Source: an uncultured Bacilli bacterium (GTDB lineage: Bacteria; Bacillota_I; Bacilli_A; RFN20; CAG-826). Taken from it: a stretch of DNA of 35,527 nucleotides. Position 1 is the first letter of the stretch. Every line of letters starts with the position of its first letter. A program made the position numbers and the translations under genes. The notes beneath the pieces were generated by a model. It did no database searches and had not been told where the DNA came from. It worked only from the letters and a program-made list of their open reading frames with translations. Shown piece after piece: positions 33,692 to 35,527 of the stretch. The stretch is from the NCBI GenBank assembly GCA_944369075.1, contig CALVXK010000011.1, forward strand, positions 1-35,527, in the 5' to 3' direction.

Positions 33692-34378
33692 CTATTTCTT
33701 ATAAAAGATTCGTACTGTATCATCTTTTAAAATTTTAACATCTTTAATTTTAAACATTTTTGGAAAAGATGAAATATCTTCTCCTCCAACAAATGTAAGT
33801 TCTTTCCTTCCACCTTGTATACCTGGACAAATTACTAAAGATATTTCATCAACTAAATCTTTAGCAATAAATAATGAATTAAGCTGTGGGCCACCACAAA
33901 GCATAAATGTTTTTATACCTAGTAAAGATAATTTATCTAAGAAAAGATTTAAATCTAAGTCATCTTTTCCAGCAAACATATAGCAAATTCCTTTACTTCT
34001 TAAATAAGTTATAAATCTAGGATCAACGCTTTCTGTAATAACTTCAATAAATCTAGATTTTTTATCATAGTAATCGTTATACTTATCTTTAAAGAATAAC
34101 TTTCCTTTCCTATCAAAAGAAAAACAATAAATACCATCTTTTTCAATATAGTCTTCTTTTTTACCTAAATAAGGTTCAAATTTAGTTAAATCAACGTTTT
34201 TATCTGATAAATACTCAAAAGTTTCTCTTCCACAACCCCAAGCATTTGAAGTTTTAAAAGTATATTCATCATAAATTTCACCCGAAGTATCATGATCAGG
34301 ATAATTTTTAATCGATGTTTCTATTTTGCCATCAATAGTTAAATACATATGGCATATAACTTTAACTTTATTTTCCAT
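33692..34378 (-). CDS. RibD C-terminal-domain (DHFR-like) reductase
   Basis: A 228-residue protein. H-M-Y-L-T-I-D-G-K-I-E near the N-terminus, G-R-E-T-F-E-Y at about 51, and F-M-L-C-G-G-P-Q-L-N-S at about 160 match the RibD C-terminal domain family of NADPH-dependent reductases. Family members reduce pyrimidine intermediates in riboflavin synthesis or other small carbonyl substrates. A stand-alone copy in a MerR-controlled operon suggests a detoxification role. It is the first gene of the operon with flavodoxin. GGAG precedes the ATG. Confidence 0.88.
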   Translation of the reverse strand: MENKVKVICHMYLTIDGKIETSIKNYPDHDTSGEIYDEYTFKTSNAWGCGRETFEYLSDKNVDLTKFEPYLGKKEDYIEKDGIYCFSFDRKGKLFFKDKYNDYYDKKSRFIEVITESVDPRFITYLRSKGICYMFAGKDDLDLNLFLDKLSLLGIKTFMLCGGPQLNSLFIAKDLVDEISLVICPGIQGGRKELTFVGGEDISSFPKMFKIKDVKILKDDTVRIFYKK

Positions 34379-34399
34379 TTGTTTTCTCCTAATAAGATA

Positions 34400-34430
34400 A
34401 TGTTAAAACCTAAACCTTACTTTAGGTCAA
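34400..34430 (-). promoter_or_regulatory. MerR-type promoter of the reductase-flavodoxin operon
   Basis: On the reverse strand: -35 TTGACC (34425-34430), a 19-bp spacer (34406-34424), -10 TAACAT (34400-34405). The dyad CCTAAA-GTAAGG-TTTAGG overlaps the -35 and spacer. It matches the DUF3737 promoter at 29043-29073 and, more loosely, the merR promoter. The start codon is 21 bases on. Confidence 0.78.
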
Positions 34431-34504
34431 GTAGAAAATAATGTGATATAAATAAAAAACCTTTTGTTAATTAATTTTGACAAAAGGAAAGATTTAAATA
34501 AATG

Positions 34505-34588
34505 TGGCCCAAGTCGGACTCGAACCGACACAGTATCGCTACCATTGGATTTTGAGTCCAACGCGTCTACCAATTTCGCCATTAGGCC
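34505..34588 (-). tRNA. tRNA-Leu (anticodon CAA)
   Basis: 84 nt. The acceptor stem is GGCCTAA with TTGGGCC. A D-arm of the leucine type follows (GGCGAAATTGGTAGACGC). The anticodon stem TTGGA/TCCAA has loop CTCAAAA, giving anticodon CAA for UUG. It has the long class II variable arm, T-stem GTCGG/CCGAC with TTCGAGT, and discriminator A. The 3' CCA is not encoded, so it is added after transcription. Confidence 0.97.
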
Positions 34589-34605
34589 AAGTGAGATATA
34601 TAATA

Positions 34606-34929
34606 TTATTTTTTGTTCAACTTTTCATTAAGTTTTTCAACAAATTCTTGATTTTGTTTACTAACGAGAATATTTTTATATTTATTTGATTTTTTTAAGA
34701 ATATTACTCCAAAAACTAGAAGGATAATAGCTACTCCAATTAAAACAAATAAATACCATGAAGAAGAGATATCTTGAATTGGATTAAGATAAGATACGAC
34801 AAGTAAACTTAAAATAATAATTAAAGCAATTCCGGTTAAAGTAAAACCAATAGTCATAGTAACATTAGCTTTTTTGGTGATTACTTTTTTATCTAATTTA
34901 ACTACTTCTTCTTCCTTAAATTTAATCAT
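34606..34929 (-). CDS. Small two-helix membrane protein, unknown function
   Basis: The ATG at 34929 is preferred to an upstream TTG because AGAGG sits just ahead of it. The 107-residue protein has a charged N-terminus (K-E-E-E-V-V-K-L), two transmembrane helices (about 28-48 and 62-84) separated by an N-P-I-Q-D loop, and a Lys-rich C-terminus. No family motif is recognised. It stands 17 bp downstream of the tRNA on the reverse strand side. Confidence 0.7.
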   Translation of the reverse strand: MIKFKEEEVVKLDKKVITKKANVTMTIGFTLTGIALIIILSLLVVSYLNPIQDISSSWYLFVLIGVAIILLVFGVIFLKKSNKYKNILVSKQNQEFVEKLNEKLNKK

Positions 34930-35149
34930 AATTTCCTCTTCTTTCAAAGTAAGTTAATTATACTTAATATTTTAACTTTATCATAGAAATATATATAAAA
35001 ATAAATATTAATAAAAATAATATAGATATAAGTTGTCTTTGTGCTATCGCTTTAATACAAAACGATACCCCTACTAGCAAAATAATACGCTTACTAGAAA
35101 AACGATACCGATGAAGGTATTAGTAAACATTTAATGATTAATTATAGAA

Positions 35150-35453
35150 TGGTTTGTTTTTAAAAATGTTTGGATAGTGTCGCAATCATTGTATTTCTTA
35201 CATTGAGTGCTATTGTCAACAGAATGCTTTATAGCACATTTTCTTATAAGACATAAATTTGATCAAAATATCTTTTTTGCACCGTCATTTCAGCATCCGT
35301 TAAAATTAATGTGCATAGGAAGAATTGTTGCGTTGTTAGTTTAGACCAATCCTTTGCTGTTTTTGTCTTTAGCTCACTATCATTCGTAATTGTAGCGATA
35401 TAAGCATCGCATTTGCTGCAATCTATACCACAATAGGCAATCATCTTGGGCAT
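35150..35453 (-). pseudogene. DUF3795 protein, frameshifted
   Basis: The first ~36 codons from ATG 35453 (A-Y-C-G-I-D-C-S-K-C-D-A-Y-I-A-T ... K-D-W-S-K-L) are a normal start of a DUF3795 protein, a small Cys-rich probable metal-binding family. After S-K-L the frame shifts: the open frame goes on for 30 unrelated residues to 35244, whereas the shifted frame gives N-A-T-I-L-P-M-H-I-N-F-N-G-C ... N-L-C-L-I-R-K-C-A-I ... C-K-K-Y, the expected rest. That frame has two TGA codons at positions where relatives have Cys or other residues. So it is a pseudogene with a shift and two stops. It overlaps the upstream gene's stop in TAATG. Confidence 0.75.
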
Positions 35454-35527
35454 TATTGTTTAATAACCTCCCAATAACCATTTTTATTTTCACCAATACG
35501 CTTTATATATCCGTTATTTCTTAAATA
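35453..35527 (-). CDS. C-terminal end of an upstream gene (partial)
   Basis: The reverse strand is open from the window edge to TAA at 35453. The last residues read R-N-N-G-Y-I-K-R-I-G-E-N-K-N-G-Y-W-E-V, the usual end of winged-helix or AlbA_2-type transcription-linked proteins. The stop shares a base with the DUF3795 start (TAATG), so the two were translationally coupled. The rest is outside the window. Confidence 0.55.
   Translation of the reverse strand, partial: YLRNNGYIKRIGENKNGYWEVIKQ

Noticed and set aside
35055..35110. Short repeats ACGATACC and TACTAG
   Set aside because: Only two imperfect occurrences of each; no palindrome or spacing pattern that suggests function.
35150..35453. 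TGA read as Trp (genetic code 4)
   Set aside because: All intact genes of normal length use TGG for Trp and contain no in-frame TGA. The DUF3795 copy also has a frameshift, so its TGA codons are better explained as decay.

Overview
The window is about 35.5 kb of very AT-rich DNA with Shine-Dalgarno-led genes, abundant Cys-lipobox lipoproteins, a HrcA/CIRCE-type groESL operon, and several families typical of low-GC Gram-positive bacteria (MgtA-type ATPase, DUF3737, U32/DUF3656, AAA+ DUF4143 ATPases). It most resembles an uncultured, probably gut-associated, Bacilli/Mollicutes-neighbour genome. That placement is inference. All Trp codons checked are TGG, so the standard bacterial code fits. No intact gene here clearly stops at TGA.

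Layout. 1-132: tail and right end of an IS3-family element. 209-3481: a large lipoprotein with a collagen-like segment and beta-helix. 3640-3775: a broken second copy of the 3' end of the U32 gene. 3796-5693: a three-gene block of a secreted papain-like protein plus two paralogous lipoproteins. 5816-8227: U32/DUF3656 protein. 8400-11288: three 32-bp tandem repeats, an AAA+ ATPase and rmuC. 11289-16130: accessory region with two diverged copies of a module (34-codon hydrophobic peptide, ribbon-helix-helix protein with no ATG/GTG/TTG start, terminator, broken reverse-strand gene) around a HExxH/GNAT-like mobile-element protein. 16133-23136: amidohydrolase, a second AAA+ ATPase bracketed by identical palindromes, an MgtA-like P-type ATPase and a membrane protein. 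23598-26483: second large lipoprotein, paralogous to the first. 26658-30224: peroxiredoxin, HAD hydrolase, DUF3737 and GT4 genes. 30380-30586: candidate structured RNA. 30627-32536: groES-groEL under a degenerate CIRCE. 32773-34378: MerR regulator, flavodoxin and RibD-like reductase. 34505-34588: tRNA-Leu(CAA). The end holds a small membrane protein, a DUF3795 pseudogene and a partial upstream gene.

Three points stand out. (1) The two large lipoprotein genes share a promoter in which a T15 or T14 run forms most of the -35/-10 spacer (18 and 17 bp). This is the architecture of phase-variable surface lipoprotein promoters such as Mycoplasma hyorhinis vlp. (2) Three promoters (merR, the reductase-flavodoxin operon and DUF3737) have MerR-type 19-bp spacers over related dyads, which defines a small local regulon. 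(3) Both ribbon-helix-helix genes appear to begin at an AUC codon correctly spaced from a good ribosome binding site.

All family assignments come from reading motifs. No database search was run.
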